From NCBI RefSeq assembly GCF_013839425.1, contig NZ_JACDNP010000005.1:1-64000 (forward strand): DNA of 64,000 nucleotides, in the 5' to 3' direction. The notes beneath the pieces were generated by a model. The model saw only the letters and a list, made by a program, of their open reading frames with translations. It was not told the DNA's origin and ran no database searches. The position numbers were made by a program, and so were the translations under genes. The DNA is from Halorhabdus salina (lineage in GTDB: Archaea; Halobacteriota; Halobacteria; Halobacteriales; Haloarculaceae). How positions within the stretch are numbered: position 1 is the first letter of the stretch; each line of letters starts with the position of its first letter. Shown one piece after another: positions 44,918 to 52,957 of the stretch.

Positions 44918-44926
44918 TAAAAAGTG
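44918..44926 (-). terminator. T-rich terminator of the SRP RNA
   Basis: On the minus strand a run of five T (ACTTTTTAC) occurs about 15-22 nt past the predicted 3' end of the SRP RNA. T-runs are enough for archaeal termination. Confidence 0.45.
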
Positions 44927-44940
44927 GTATATGAATGGAA

Positions 44941-45249
44941 TCGGACAGCCGAGATGGCCCGGCGTTCGGACGTGGGGAATCCCGCGTGCCTCCTCCACCC
45001 CGCGACCCTGCGAGCGGCAGGTGTCCGAGGGTCCGCTGCTCGCTTCCGCGCCTGGCGGAGTGCCCTCGGTTACCGACACCGGCACGCCCCTGCAGGCGAT
45101 TTGGTGTCGACCGCTACCCCCGTAGGACGAGGCTTCGACGTTGGCTAACGGGGCCCGCGTCCGTCTGTCCGGACGCCCCCGGGGTTCGGCCCCCGCTAAA
45201 GACCATAGCGCGGGTGACGAGCGGGGCCTAACCGCCCGGCCTAGTCCGG
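44941..45249 (-). ncRNA. ffs: Signal recognition particle 7S RNA
   Basis: About 309 nt on the minus strand. The domain IV hairpin is unmistakable: CGCCAGGCGCGGAAGCGAGC followed by AGCGG, with the conserved GGAAG tetraloop side and AGCAG. Ends pair through CGGAC (5') and GTCCG (3'). Domain III/helix 8 lies next to TGTCGGTAACCGAGGGCAC. It binds SRP54 and SRP19 and targets membrane proteins. A TATA-like CCCTTATGGG about 25 nt upstream serves as promoter. Ends are set from pairing and could be off by a few bases. Confidence 0.93.
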
Positions 45250-45319
45250 TTTGAACGTACTTCGGTTGCCCATAAGGGCCTTTCGGCTCGTGATTCTGCC
45301 TCGACCACGACAGGGATCG

Positions 45320-45703
45320 TCACCAGATCCGAAGTTCTCGTGCGTACCAGGCCGCGACGATCGGAATCGCGCCAGCCGTCGCGACGAGGGCGTGACGGTG
45401 AAAGCGTGTGATCGACAGCACGTCAGTTCTTGCTGTCAGCGCCCAGGCAATCGCCATCCCGGAGGCCAACAGCCCAATTGCCAGCGTGATACCAGCGGCG
45501 AGGGCGGGATCGGTTCGTTCTTCGTGGCCCGCAGCAAAGACGATCACGGCGATCAGGACAAGTAACCCGCCGAGCAATGGGTTCACTACCCCCGTATCGT
45601 AATAGAGGCCGGCCCCCGAAGACTGGAACGGGATTGCCAGTGCCGAAAGGAAGGCCAAACAGGCCAACACACCCACGAGCGGGGCCAGACGGGTTCGATC
45701 CAT
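45320..45703 (-). CDS. Four-helix membrane protein (DUF7548-like)
   Basis: 127 residues with four hydrophobic helices (about 8-26, 41-60, 68-90 and 103-122) and a short loop with SGAGLYYDTGVVNPL. It resembles a small haloarchaeal membrane-protein family of unknown role. Encoded upstream of the SRP RNA on the same strand, 70 nt away. Confidence 0.65.
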   Translation of the reverse strand: MDRTRLAPLVGVLACLAFLSALAIPFQSSGAGLYYDTGVVNPLLGGLLVLIAVIVFAAGHEERTDPALAAGITLAIGLLASGMAIAWALTARTDVLSITRFHRHALVATAGAIPIVAAWYARELRIW

Positions 45704-45787
45704 GGGAGTGCCTGGGACCGACGTGACCTTAATGGCGACGTTCCGCGGACCGAAAAGCGCACAACCTGGGAGTCACAACGCATGGTC

Positions 45788-46093
45788 ATGGGATTTGGCG
45801 ATACCGCAAAGAAGCTTCAGAAAGTCACCGGCATGGCAGAAGATCTCTACGAGAAGATGAACGATCTCCGCGGACAGATCCAGTCACTCCGGGAGGAACT
45901 CGAAACCACGAGCGAACAGGTTAACGAGATGGAACGTGACCTCGCCGAACAGCGGGCGTTGCTGGAAGCGCTAGCCGAGGAACAAGGACTCGATGTCGAC
46001 GCGATCGTCGCGGACACTCATATCGAGGACACTGCTGCGGTGGCCGACGCTGAGGGAGGAGCCGAAAGCGACGACGAGACAGTCGAGCAGTAA
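45788..46093 (+). CDS. Coiled-coil protein (DUF5798-like)
   Basis: 101 residues, highly acidic. MGFGDTAKKLQKVTGMAEDLYEKMNDLRGQIQSLREELETTSEQVNEMERDLAEQRALLEAL is one long heptad-pattern coiled coil, followed by an Asp/Glu-rich tail. A conserved haloarchaeal family of unknown function. An upstream ATG at 45782 adds two residues. Convergent with the CoA-binding gene, 6 nt apart. Confidence 0.8.
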   Translation: MGFGDTAKKLQKVTGMAEDLYEKMNDLRGQIQSLREELETTSEQVNEMERDLAEQRALLEALAEEQGLDVDAIVADTHIEDTAAVADAEGGAESDDETVEQ

Positions 46094-46099
46094 GTCGCC

Positions 46100-46513
46100 T
46101 CAGGCGAGCAGCCGCTGGTGTTCGACTTTCAGACAGTGGTCTTGGACGACGCGCCGGCCGGCGTCTTCGGCCCGCGCGACAGCGTCGTCGTGGGTAATCC
46201 CGAGTTGAAGCCAGATCGCTGGTTCGTCCTCGTGATCGAGTGCGGCATCGACGATTTCGGGTACTTCGTCGCTCGGCCGGAAGACGTTCACAACATCGAT
46301 CTTGTCGGGGACGTCGGCGAGGGAATCGTAGGCCTTGCGGTCGAAAATCTCCTCGGCGAAGGGATTGACCGGGATCACGTCGTAGCCCGCATCGAGCAGG
46401 TATTTCGGAATGTCGTGGGCGTCTTTACCGGGCGTCGAGGAACACCCGACGACGGCGATAGTGGTTGTGGTATCGAGTAGTTCTCTCAGTCGGCCATCGT
46501 CGTCGATTGGCAT
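46100..46513 (-). CDS. CoA-binding domain protein
   Basis: 137 residues with one Rossmann-type CoA-binding domain: TIAVVGCSSTPGKDAHDIPKYLLDAGYDVIPVNPFAEEIFDRKAYDSLADVPDKIDVVNVFRPSDEVPEIVDAAL. The family (YccU-like) is probably a CoA- or acyl-CoA-binding regulator. ATG at 46513; an upstream start at 46546 is not family-like. Confidence 0.88.
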   Translation of the reverse strand: MPIDDDGRLRELLDTTTTIAVVGCSSTPGKDAHDIPKYLLDAGYDVIPVNPFAEEIFDRKAYDSLADVPDKIDVVNVFRPSDEVPEIVDAALDHEDEPAIWLQLGITHDDAVARAEDAGRRVVQDHCLKVEHQRLLA

Positions 46514-46608
46514 ACCTAAGTATGGGGGTGCGTTATGGAAAAACATACCGTCGAACTAGATAGAGACATTTTTTACAGTGGATCCCCTCCATCCGAATGT
46601 AACCGAAA

Positions 46609-46683
46609 GGGCGCTTAGCTCAGCCTGGACAGAGTACTTGGCTTCGGACCAAGCTGTCGTGGGTTCAAATCCCTCAGCGCCCG
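46609..46683 (+). tRNA. tRNA-Arg(UCG) with a T-stem mismatch
   Basis: 75 nt. Acceptor GGGCGCT/AGCGCCC with discriminator G; anticodon stem CTTGG/CCAAG with loop CTTCGGA (anticodon TCG). The T-stem is GTGGG against CCCTC, so position 50 T faces position 64 T. The repeats downstream preserve the 3' side CCCTC, suggesting that the terminal part of the gene was exchanged when an element integrated. Otherwise standard; no CCA. Confidence 0.93.
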
Positions 46684-46975
46684 TACTTCTGTCGCTCGCA
46701 AATCGCGAGCGACGAATTCGTGATTCTGAGGGATTTGAAGCAGGGAGTGGGAGGTGAGCGAGCGTAGCGAGCGAACGGGAGCGACTGGGGTTCAAATCCC
46801 TCAGCGCCCGTAGCCGGTTTTTGCAGTTCCAATCGCAAGACAGCGACGGGTCTATATGCCGTGTGAACGAACTGTCTATGCTTTCGTTCGATGGTCGAAC
46901 GGGCGCGAGAGTGTCACGGGAATTCGCGTCCAACCAAATAGGTCTTCATGCGGGAAATTAATCGTCGATTGACAA
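46684..46975 (+). repeat. tRNA-Arg-linked palindromic repeat, copy A
   Basis: Directly follows the tRNA. Order: hairpin GTCGCTCGC-AAATC-GCGAGCGAC; T-arm palindrome CTGAGGGATTTGAA (46726-46739) with its complement ending in CAGCGCCCG (46791-46810); the inverted repeat CGTTCGA-TGG-TCGAACG near 46885; AATTCGCGTCCAACCAAAT; and a final TTAATCG..GATTGA. Bases 46677-46737 recur at 49214-49274 with one change. The gap to the next gene has nothing else. Confidence 0.8.
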
Positions 46976-47088
46976 TACACATTCAGAATCTGTCAGAACG
47001 GCAGTGCAAGATATAGAGGCTGTATTTCGTGCCGGGGAGAAAGTTCGGAACATTTACTCGCTTGACGGTAGTAAAATATGTAGTTGAG

Positions 47089-47523
47089 ATGACCGCAGAC
47101 ATTCGGGCAGTAGCCCTCGGCGCGGTACGCCGGAATGACGAGCTCCTCGTCTTCGAGGAACAGTCACCCGACACCGGGGAGCCGTACTACCGATTACTGG
47201 GGGGCGGCGTCGAGTTTGGTGAACACAGCAGTGATGCGGTGGTTCGTGAGTTCGACGAAGAACTGGGCGTTACGTTCACCGAGCCAATGGACTTGGGGAC
47301 GTTCGAACAGGTCTTCTCGTACGATAGAGAGCCGGCTCACGAGCTCTGGCGGGTCTACGAAGGCTCTATCGTCGAGGATTGGCCCTATGAGGAGGACTCG
47401 TTCACCTTTGTCGAACCGGAACTTGGAATCGAACTTCTCGCTTGCTGGATGTCTATCGAGCGACTTCGAGATGACGACATAACGTTCTATGTCTCGGAAG
47501 TACTTGACGCGGTGACGAGGTAA
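47089..47523 (+). CDS. Nudix hydrolase in the tRNA-Arg islet
   Basis: 144 residues. The Nudix box is GVEFGEHSSDAVVREFDEELG, close to the consensus although REF replaces RE-hydrophobic. MTADIRAVALGAVRRNDELLVFEEQSPDTGEPYYRLLGGG precedes it. TATA-like AAAATATG about 20 nt upstream. Less GC-rich than core genes and bounded by palindromic repeats A and B, so probably acquired. Substrate unknown. Confidence 0.85.
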   Translation: MTADIRAVALGAVRRNDELLVFEEQSPDTGEPYYRLLGGGVEFGEHSSDAVVREFDEELGVTFTEPMDLGTFEQVFSYDREPAHELWRVYEGSIVEDWPYEEDSFTFVEPELGIELLACWMSIERLRDDDITFYVSEVLDAVTR

Positions 47524-47670
47524 ACCGACACTCCACCCGGTGCATACGCGCGTTGTATCTTGCAGCGCGAGATATATGACACAATTCTGAGTGATTGTCG
47601 TCACTGAGACACTCGATTTCGACCGTCTCACGCTCTGAAATGGGATCCGTTCGACAGTCGAACGAGCGCC

Positions 47671-47970
47671 CTCAGCGCCCGTAGCATTTTGCTGCGAGCA
47701 ATCCGCGAGCAGCAAATGTGCCATCTGAGGGATTTGAAGGAGAGAAGACACAGCGTCGAGCGTAGCGATACGACCGTCTTCGCGTGCTTCAAATCCCTCA
47801 GCGCCCATACATTTGAGGCGCGCGATTATCGACCGACAGCGCAGCGATAATCGGTCGAGCGGAGCTAATTTTGCTTTCGTTCGATGGGCGAACGAGGGAG
47901 TGGTTATCACCTAGATTCGCGTACAACCAAACTAGTTGGTAGAGAGAAAATCAATCGCTGATTGATGCGA
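47671..47970 (+). repeat. tRNA-Arg-linked palindromic repeat, copy B
   Basis: Starts with the tRNA end CTCAGCGCCCGTA. Its hairpin TGCTGC..GCAGCA has a different sequence from that of copy A but the same place and fold. T-arm palindrome CTGAGGGATTTGAAG (47725-47739) and CTTCAAATCCCTCAG (47787-47801); TTCGTTCGATGGGCGAACG; TTCGCGTACAACCAAAC; TCAATCGCTGATTGA (47951-47965). The rest of 47524-48024 has no gene. Confidence 0.78.
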
Positions 47971-48024
47971 GATTTCACTCACGAGGTCTACTCTGCTAAT
48001 TGGTATCAGTGAGTTGTTTCTGTA

Positions 48025-48366
48025 TTAGTCGGCCCGGCTGGCAAACCACCGACCGAGAACAGCGATCCCGAGAAGGTGCACAATGAGTCCACCGAGGAGA
48101 AACAATGCCCAAAATGGATCGCCAATGATGCCAGCCTCAACAGCCTTCACCGGCCAGTAGGTTGGGGGGATTCCATCAGCAAATTGGAGGGGTTCTGGCA
48201 CCAACGCCACCACTACAGCAGGTCCGAGCACGATTCGGTTCACCAGCTTGCTGAGCGCAATCCCCTCGATACTGTTTGAGGCCAGCGTTGCGAACACGAA
48301 CGCTATAATCGGCCCCCGAACCCTCCAACCACTACCGAACCAACCAGTACAGGTAATGCACGTCAA
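48025..48366 (-). pseudogene. C-terminal fragment of an ABC-2 type permease
   Basis: About 95 credible residues, with SNSIEGIALSKLVNRIVLGPAVVVALVPEPLQFADGIPPTYWPVKAV and a last membrane helix ending in GRWFASRAD. This resembles the end of haloarchaeal ABC-2 permeases (fluoroquinolone-export type), whose other helices are missing. The first 19 residues of the frame are probably not part of it. Neither the upstream part nor an ATPase gene is present, so this is a truncated remnant in the islet. Confidence 0.55.
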
Positions 48367-48478
48367 CGAGGCCGATTACAGCGAGCGCTGGTAGCGTCGC
48401 TAACACGCTCAATACGTACGCTGTCGCCTCTCGATAGTCTTGTGTCGGATGTATGGGATAGCGGTGACTATACTCCAT
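48332..48478 (-). CDS. 48-residue single-helix membrane protein
   Basis: ATG at 48478. MEYSHRYPIHPTQDYREATA is followed by one hydrophobic helix (residues 20-39) and ends VHYLYWLVR. The amphipathic start plus single helix is typical of small haloarchaeal membrane peptides. It overlaps the beginning of the permease fragment. Modest support. Confidence 0.4.
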   Translation of the reverse strand: MEYSHRYPIHPTQDYREATAYVLSVLATLPALAVIGLVDVHYLYWLVR

Positions 48479-48507
48479 TGGTAATTATATATTTCTTACA
48501 TATCTGC

Positions 48508-48669
48508 TTAATTGTTTGTATCCCCCTCCCTGCTCGCTCTGTGTGGAAAGGGATATTCTCGCCTCAATTCTGGTAAAACCGTCGTTCCGAGTGCCGCGCC
48601 GAACATGACTCCGAGCAGCATTGCGAAGGCAATCCGTTCGCTCACCGTGTCGTCGGAGACGTCAAACAT
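48508..48669 (-). CDS. 53-residue small membrane protein
   Basis: ATG at 48669, TAA at 48508-48510. MFDVSDDTVSERIAFAMLLG, then VMFGAALGTTVLP completes a single hydrophobic helix, followed by a charged tail. No family recognised. Part of a run of small membrane-protein genes on the minus strand within the islet. Confidence 0.4.
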   Translation of the reverse strand: MFDVSDDTVSERIAFAMLLGVMFGAALGTTVLPELRREYPFPHRASREGDTNN

Positions 48670-48757
48670 CTATCTCGGGCAATGTTCCGGGACGGAAATA
48701 TACCTGTGGGGGTATTCTGATCTTGAACCGTGTGTGACGAACCGTGGAGCAGAGCTA

Positions 48758-49090
48758 TTAGTTTATCTGGTTGTGTTCCCAAGCAGACTCGTAGCCGGGG
48801 GCTCCGCGAATCATTCGGACTGTAATGGCGAAAACGGCGATCACGAATACCAGCCAGTACCACGCCGAATCGGCGGTCGGCTCCCAGAGTTCCAAGATGC
48901 CTACACAGACTGTGAGCACCGCAACGATCAGCGTATATATCCCGATAAAGTTCGCTAACCCCTCCTCGTCGGTGACTTGGTCAGGATCATGGCCTGCGAT
49001 CAGGTGCATCATTCCAGCGTACCGGATTAGAATACCGAGGACGCCGATGAACAACCCGCTGCCGATGACAAGAATTGCGTTTGCAACCAT
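48758..49090 (-). CDS. Three-helix membrane protein (DUF3784-like)
   Basis: 110 residues. Helices near 3-25, 45-65 and 78-95; between the first two lies MMHLIAGHDPDQVTDEEGLANFIG, the motif seen in DUF3784-type proteins. ATG at 49090 is chosen because MVANAILVIGSG opens a helix; six more residues are possible. Function unknown. Positioned just left of repeat copy C. Confidence 0.65.
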   Translation of the reverse strand: MVANAILVIGSGLFIGVLGILIRYAGMMHLIAGHDPDQVTDEEGLANFIGIYTLIVAVLTVCVGILELWEPTADSAWYWLVFVIAVFAITVRMIRGAPGYESAWEHNQIN

Positions 49091-49213
49091 ATAGTGGATT
49101 ATCACCACTCATCTATTCATAGCTAATGGTCTAGTTTGTCGGGTCTGTCTAGTGGTCTGACACTTCAGAGAGGATGGTCACACAGTCCACGCCGGAAAAA
49201 TGAGAAGTATGCC

Positions 49214-49505
49214 GCGCCCGTACTTCTGTCGCTCGCAAATCGCGAGCGACGAATTCGAGATTCTGAGGGATTTGAGTAGAGAACACGCAGCGTCAAGCGT
49301 AGCGAGACGACCGTGGTCGCGTGGTTCACATCCCTTAGCGCCCGTGGCCGATTTTTGCGGATCTAATCGTATGATAGCGACGGGTTTGGGTGCCGTGTGA
49401 ACGAACTGCCCAGGCCTTCGTTCGACGGGCGAGTGGCTGGCACGGGACCTCGCGTCTAGCCATACTGGTCCTGTGGCCGAACATCAATCGATGATTGAAG
49501 GGAAT
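49214..49505 (+). repeat. tRNA-Arg-linked palindromic repeat, copy C
   Basis: Contains a 61-bp near-perfect copy (49214-49274) of the end of tRNA-Arg and the start of copy A, then a decaying T-arm palindrome (CTGAGGGATTTGA and GGTTCACATCCCTTAGCGC), TTCGTTCGACGGGCGA, and a perfect palindrome TCAATCGATGATTGA (49484-49498). The DNA between copies A and C (about 2.5 kb) is thus flanked by direct repeats of the tRNA end. No other gene in 49091-49715. Confidence 0.82.
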
Positions 49506-49715
49506 CTCTCACAGTTGCCGGAACGTCTCCGCTCCTATATTGTTGTTTTCTGTTATAACTGGCGTGCTGAATATCGGGTGTGAGTTCAGCAAACCGCCAT
49601 CATTTATTTCCCGCTATCTGGGGTGAAATATCCGTTAGGTAGGTCTGCATATTGGATAGATTGGTGCTTATGTATCTGCGGTAACTTCATATCGTTTCGA
49701 AAAGTGAACTCGGGT

Positions 49716-49919
49716 ATGCGACTACAGTACGTTGTAGTTGGCGTATTTGCCCTTCTATTTGGGATCACGATGGTCGTCTGGCCTGAGACTGTTGCACGCT
49801 GGAGAAATAGTGGGGCAGTGAATGCTGATCCCACTCCTGGGCTGGTCAAACTGACTCGATATGTTGGTGGACCCGCACTCCTCATTCTCGGGGTCATCCT
49901 CGTCACAGGCGGTTTGTAA
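49716..49919 (+). CDS. 67-residue small membrane protein
   Basis: MRLQYVVVGVFALLFGITMVVWPETVARW has one helix, and residues 46-66 form a second (YVGGPALLILGVILVTGGL). This two-helix form with WPETVARWRNSG resembles small DUF6199-type proteins. ATG at 49716; 31 upstream in-frame residues are not credible. In the islet, between repeat copies C and D. Confidence 0.6.
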   Translation: MRLQYVVVGVFALLFGITMVVWPETVARWRNSGAVNADPTPGLVKLTRYVGGPALLILGVILVTGGL

Positions 49920-49991
49920 CACCCGATTCGATTTCTATCAGGCATCTCCTGTACTGAGTGATTTGGCGACCGCGATCTGATCCATCTATCA

Positions 49992-51259
49992 GTGCAAGAC
50001 TCGCGCCCTCTATCTTGCACAGATACTATCGCCATACCAATTTGCTGTTAGTAATCGCGTGATCGACTCAGACCGACCTGCCCCAGCCAATGCTGTCTGG
50101 CAGTATCACTTACGACTCCTGGGAGAGCCACGCGAGGGCGTCACGCCGGCATTCGAGTAGCGTCCCGAGGTGGTCGGCATCAACTGCAGTACATTCGCCG
50201 CCGACTTCGGTAACGAGAGTACGAACCGGGTCGAATGGCGCGTTTTCGTCGGCCGTTCCGTGCCAGACACGGAGTTCGGTGTCGGGCAGGTCAGGCGTCT
50301 GTGTCGTCGCCGCCGATCGCAGTTCCCGGACCGGAGCACGGGCACTTTCTCGGAGTGCCTCGTGGTAGTCGGCCGCGATTGTCTCGACAGTTTCGGGTGA
50401 CAGGTCACGGTCGGTGAGTTGGTCGACGATGACCTCAGGACCAGATCGGCGGGCTCGCCAGCCCCCGAGTCGGAAGAACCCGCGGAGCAAGAACGGTACG
50501 CGAGCCAGCGTTGTGAGCGCACCGCCGCTCCCAGGGACCGTCGCGCTGAGGAGTGCGATCCGGCCCGTCCGGTCGCTGGTTGCGGCGGCGAGTGCAAACG
50601 GTCCACCGCCGGAAAATCCTAAGACTGTCGCCGTTTCCACCGACTCGTGAGCAAGCAGCGTTTCGTAGTCGCGTCGCCAGTCCATCAGTCCTCGATCCCC
50701 CGGTGGTGCGTCCGAGCGGCCGTATCCCGGTCTGTCGGGAACGAGCAGCCGAACCCCTGCATTGCTGGCAGCGTCGTCGAGCAACCGAGCGAACAGTCGC
50801 GAACCTGGGATGCCGTGATTGGCGACGACAGTCGGGCCAGCCGTCTCGCCAGCGACCGTGTAGGCCAGCGTCCGGTCATCGGGAAGTCGACACTCGACCG
50901 TCTTCGGCCCGTCGGCAGACATCGTGGGAGAGGGCACACCAGACGGCACTGTCGACAGGGTAATTAACTGGTTCGGCTCAGAGAACCGCCAGCAAGCGGC
51001 TGAATCGTCTCTCTGTAGTCAGCACAGCGGTTCTATTTTTAGACGAGATATAGATGGTGGGTCATAGAGCGTTGGACGAGCGGGACTAACGAGACAGATA
51101 CCGGAGATCGAGCGTCCAACAGCCCGATATCTACGAGATCATCGGGGGACGCCGCGAGTGATCCATCTCTCGGCGCACAGCGCGCTCATTCTTTGCCCTA
51201 TATCGACCGATTCTCCTCGCCCGCTATTCGGGCAGACCGTCGTGCAAGACTCGCGCCCT
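49992..51259. repeat. 18-bp direct repeat flanking the hydrolase gene
   Basis: GTGCAAGACTCGCGCCCT occurs at 49992-50009 and again at 51242-51259, on either side of the alpha/beta hydrolase gene. Identical over 18 bases. Possibly the trace of an insertion. Confidence 0.6.
50110..50922 (-). CDS. Alpha/beta hydrolase
   Basis: 270 residues. VVANHGIPGSRLFARLL gives the oxyanion HG; LGFSGGGPFALAAA is the nucleophile elbow (GFSGG); the Asp lies in HGTADENAPFDPVR and the His in AVDADHLGTLLE. Soluble, no signal. ATG at 50922 (MSADGPKTVECRLPDD) is preferred to 50949. It lies between 18-bp direct repeats inside the tRNA-Arg islet. Substrate unknown. Confidence 0.85.
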   Translation of the reverse strand: MSADGPKTVECRLPDDRTLAYTVAGETAGPTVVANHGIPGSRLFARLLDDAASNAGVRLLVPDRPGYGRSDAPPGDRGLMDWRRDYETLLAHESVETATVLGFSGGGPFALAAATSDRTGRIALLSATVPGSGGALTTLARVPFLLRGFFRLGGWRARRSGPEVIVDQLTDRDLSPETVETIAADYHEALRESARAPVRELRSAATTQTPDLPDTELRVWHGTADENAPFDPVRTLVTEVGGECTAVDADHLGTLLECRRDALAWLSQES

Positions 51260-51354
51260 GTGTTCATCACGGTCCGCAAAATGTATTGTATTCCTATCAA
51301 TTCCGGATTTTCAGACTTCCCGAATTCGGGCGCTTCACACCCTGAAAGCGTATC

Positions 51355-51520
51355 CGTTCGACAGCCGAACGAGCGCCCTCAGCGCCCGCTTGCTGTCGCG
51401 AACAAATCCGTGAGCGGCGAATGTGCCCTCGACGGGGTTTGAAGTAGACAAGTCATCGGCCGCACAACGGGGTGAGAAAGACCGTCTTGACGTGGTTTAA
51501 GCTCGTTTGCGCCCGCAGAA
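51355..51520 (+). repeat. tRNA-Arg-linked palindromic repeat, copy D (degenerate)
   Basis: TTCGACAGCCGAACGAGCGCCCTCAGCGCCCG matches the entry to copy B. A degenerate hairpin (TTGCTGTCGCGAACAAATCCGTGAGCGGCG), GGGGTTTGAAGTAGAC and a worn right arm (TGGTTTAAGCTCGTTTGCGCCCGC) follow. It marks the far edge of the tRNA-Arg islet, 4.8 kb from the tRNA. The rest of 50923-51574 shows no gene. Confidence 0.6.
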
Positions 51521-51574
51521 AATAGCTACGGATCACTGCAAGTGAATCGGCTCATTCGAAGCTGACTAACTCCC

Positions 51575-52297
51575 TCACTCGTTCGTCTCGCCCTCTTCGC
51601 CTTCGCTATATCGTTCCATCGCCATTTCGTACCCACGCTGGGCCTGCTCGAACGTCTCCCGCAGGTCTTCGATCGGCGTCTCGGCCGCGTCGACTCGCAG
51701 GTCGTTGTAGTATGGATCGTTCGGTTTCTCTTCGGTCGACCTGACGAGCAAGGCCGCGCTCTGGACGGGCAACTCCTCGCGTTTGTCACCACCCTCGGCG
51801 TGGCCCGCTGCCAGTGCGTCGATCAATCGACTCGCCAACGGCCCCTCGGCGTCCGCTGCTGGGTCGATCGACGGGGCAGTCGACTCGTAGGTCGCTGCCA
51901 CCGCTTCGATCACCGACTCGCCGGTGAGCAGATTTCCGGCGACGGTGTAGTTCTCCCCGACGACGTCGCCGTACCACGGCTTGCAGTCCTCACCGGAGAA
52001 GGCAAATTCCCCGTCCGCATCGACGCCGTGGAGTTGTCGCTGTGGCGCCTCGTCGTCGGCATTCAAGAGCGCTTCCAGTGCGTCTTCGACGGCCAGCCCG
52101 TCGTCGAGATAGTCGATTCCCTTTCGGCCGAGTTCGACGTTGACGACGCTTTGAGTGGCGACGGCACCGTTCTCGCTGGCAAAGGGGCACAGCGTGCCGA
52201 CACCCGCCAGTCGCGTCGTCACGGCGACGCCGAACCGCGTGTGTTCCTCGCCCTCGTCGTCCGTGTATCGCTCGCGGACGCAGATGCTGAAGGTCAT
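51575..52297 (-). CDS. DUF1028 family protein (Ntn-hydrolase-like)
   Basis: 240 residues. MTFSICVRERY at the start, then FGVAVTTRLAGVGTLCPFASENGAVATQSVVNVELGRKGIDYLDDGLAVEDALEALLNADDEAPQRQLHGVDADGEFAFSGEDCKPWYGDVVGENYTVAGNLLTG are the DUF1028 core. Solved relatives have the Ntn-hydrolase fold; their substrate is unknown. An acidic tail ends the protein. ATG at 52297 is used; an extension to 52306 is possible. Confidence 0.85.
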   Translation of the reverse strand: MTFSICVRERYTDDEGEEHTRFGVAVTTRLAGVGTLCPFASENGAVATQSVVNVELGRKGIDYLDDGLAVEDALEALLNADDEAPQRQLHGVDADGEFAFSGEDCKPWYGDVVGENYTVAGNLLTGESVIEAVAATYESTAPSIDPAADAEGPLASRLIDALAAGHAEGGDKREELPVQSAALLVRSTEEKPNDPYYNDLRVDAAETPIEDLRETFEQAQRGYEMAMERYSEGEEGETNE

Positions 52298-52957
52298 ACT
52301 CACCACAACGACCGGAATCTACCTCAGTGTTCGGGATCGCGCGGTACTCCACTGGGAGATCTCTTCTCACGGGTGGTACCGATCGATCAGCGGTATGCTG
52401 AGAGCGGCGTACGAAGTTGCCAGTCATCCTCGGTCGGGTCCAATCGATGCGGTTCAGCCCCGCGTTCGGCCAGGATACCGGCGTGATAGAGCTTCGCCTT
52501 GGGCTGAAAGACCATCGGCGAGTGATAGATTGCTCAATCTTCGAGCGCGACTGTCCTGAGATCGCCATCACGAGTGAACGCCGGATGGTGCTGATGCAGA
52601 CTCGTGACGAGGTCGACTAACGACGGTGAGGGAACCCGTCGTCGTAGCGTGTCTGAAGCTCTTCGAGCAGCAATTTCGTCGTGGGATAGACAACGATCAC
52701 GCATCGTGTTATCTCGCCTCAGAGGAGCGCAATATCGACGAATCGTTGGCGCAAGCGCTACCTCGCTTCGGTTGCTCGAACCCCCGCCAGCGCCCTTGCC
52801 AATCCCAAAAGCGAGCAGTATCACACATCTCGAAGCGAATATCGTCGCGAGTGCGATCGAGTTGCGTGACACGGAGATGGGACAGCTGGCGGAGTGGCTG
52901 CCGTCGAACCGCTCACGGAGCGCCAGGGCTTAACTCCCATCCGGCCAATCGACAAGT
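52298..52957. other. Gene-free stretch of about 660 bases
   Basis: Several short frames exist on both strands but none has family features or the acidic composition of local proteins. The residues they give (many Arg and Ser) look like out-of-frame readings. It contains the upstream regions of the DUF1028 gene (left) and the inositol phosphatase gene (right). I see no RNA gene or repeat here. Confidence 0.5.

Noticed and set aside
46684-47970. Second tRNA-Arg gene in the repeats
   Set aside because: Only the T-arm and 3' acceptor end recur; D-arm and anticodon arm are absent in all copies.
52417-52620. Short plus-strand frame in the gap before the inositol phosphatase
   Set aside because: No family, no promoter, composition unlike haloarchaeal proteins.
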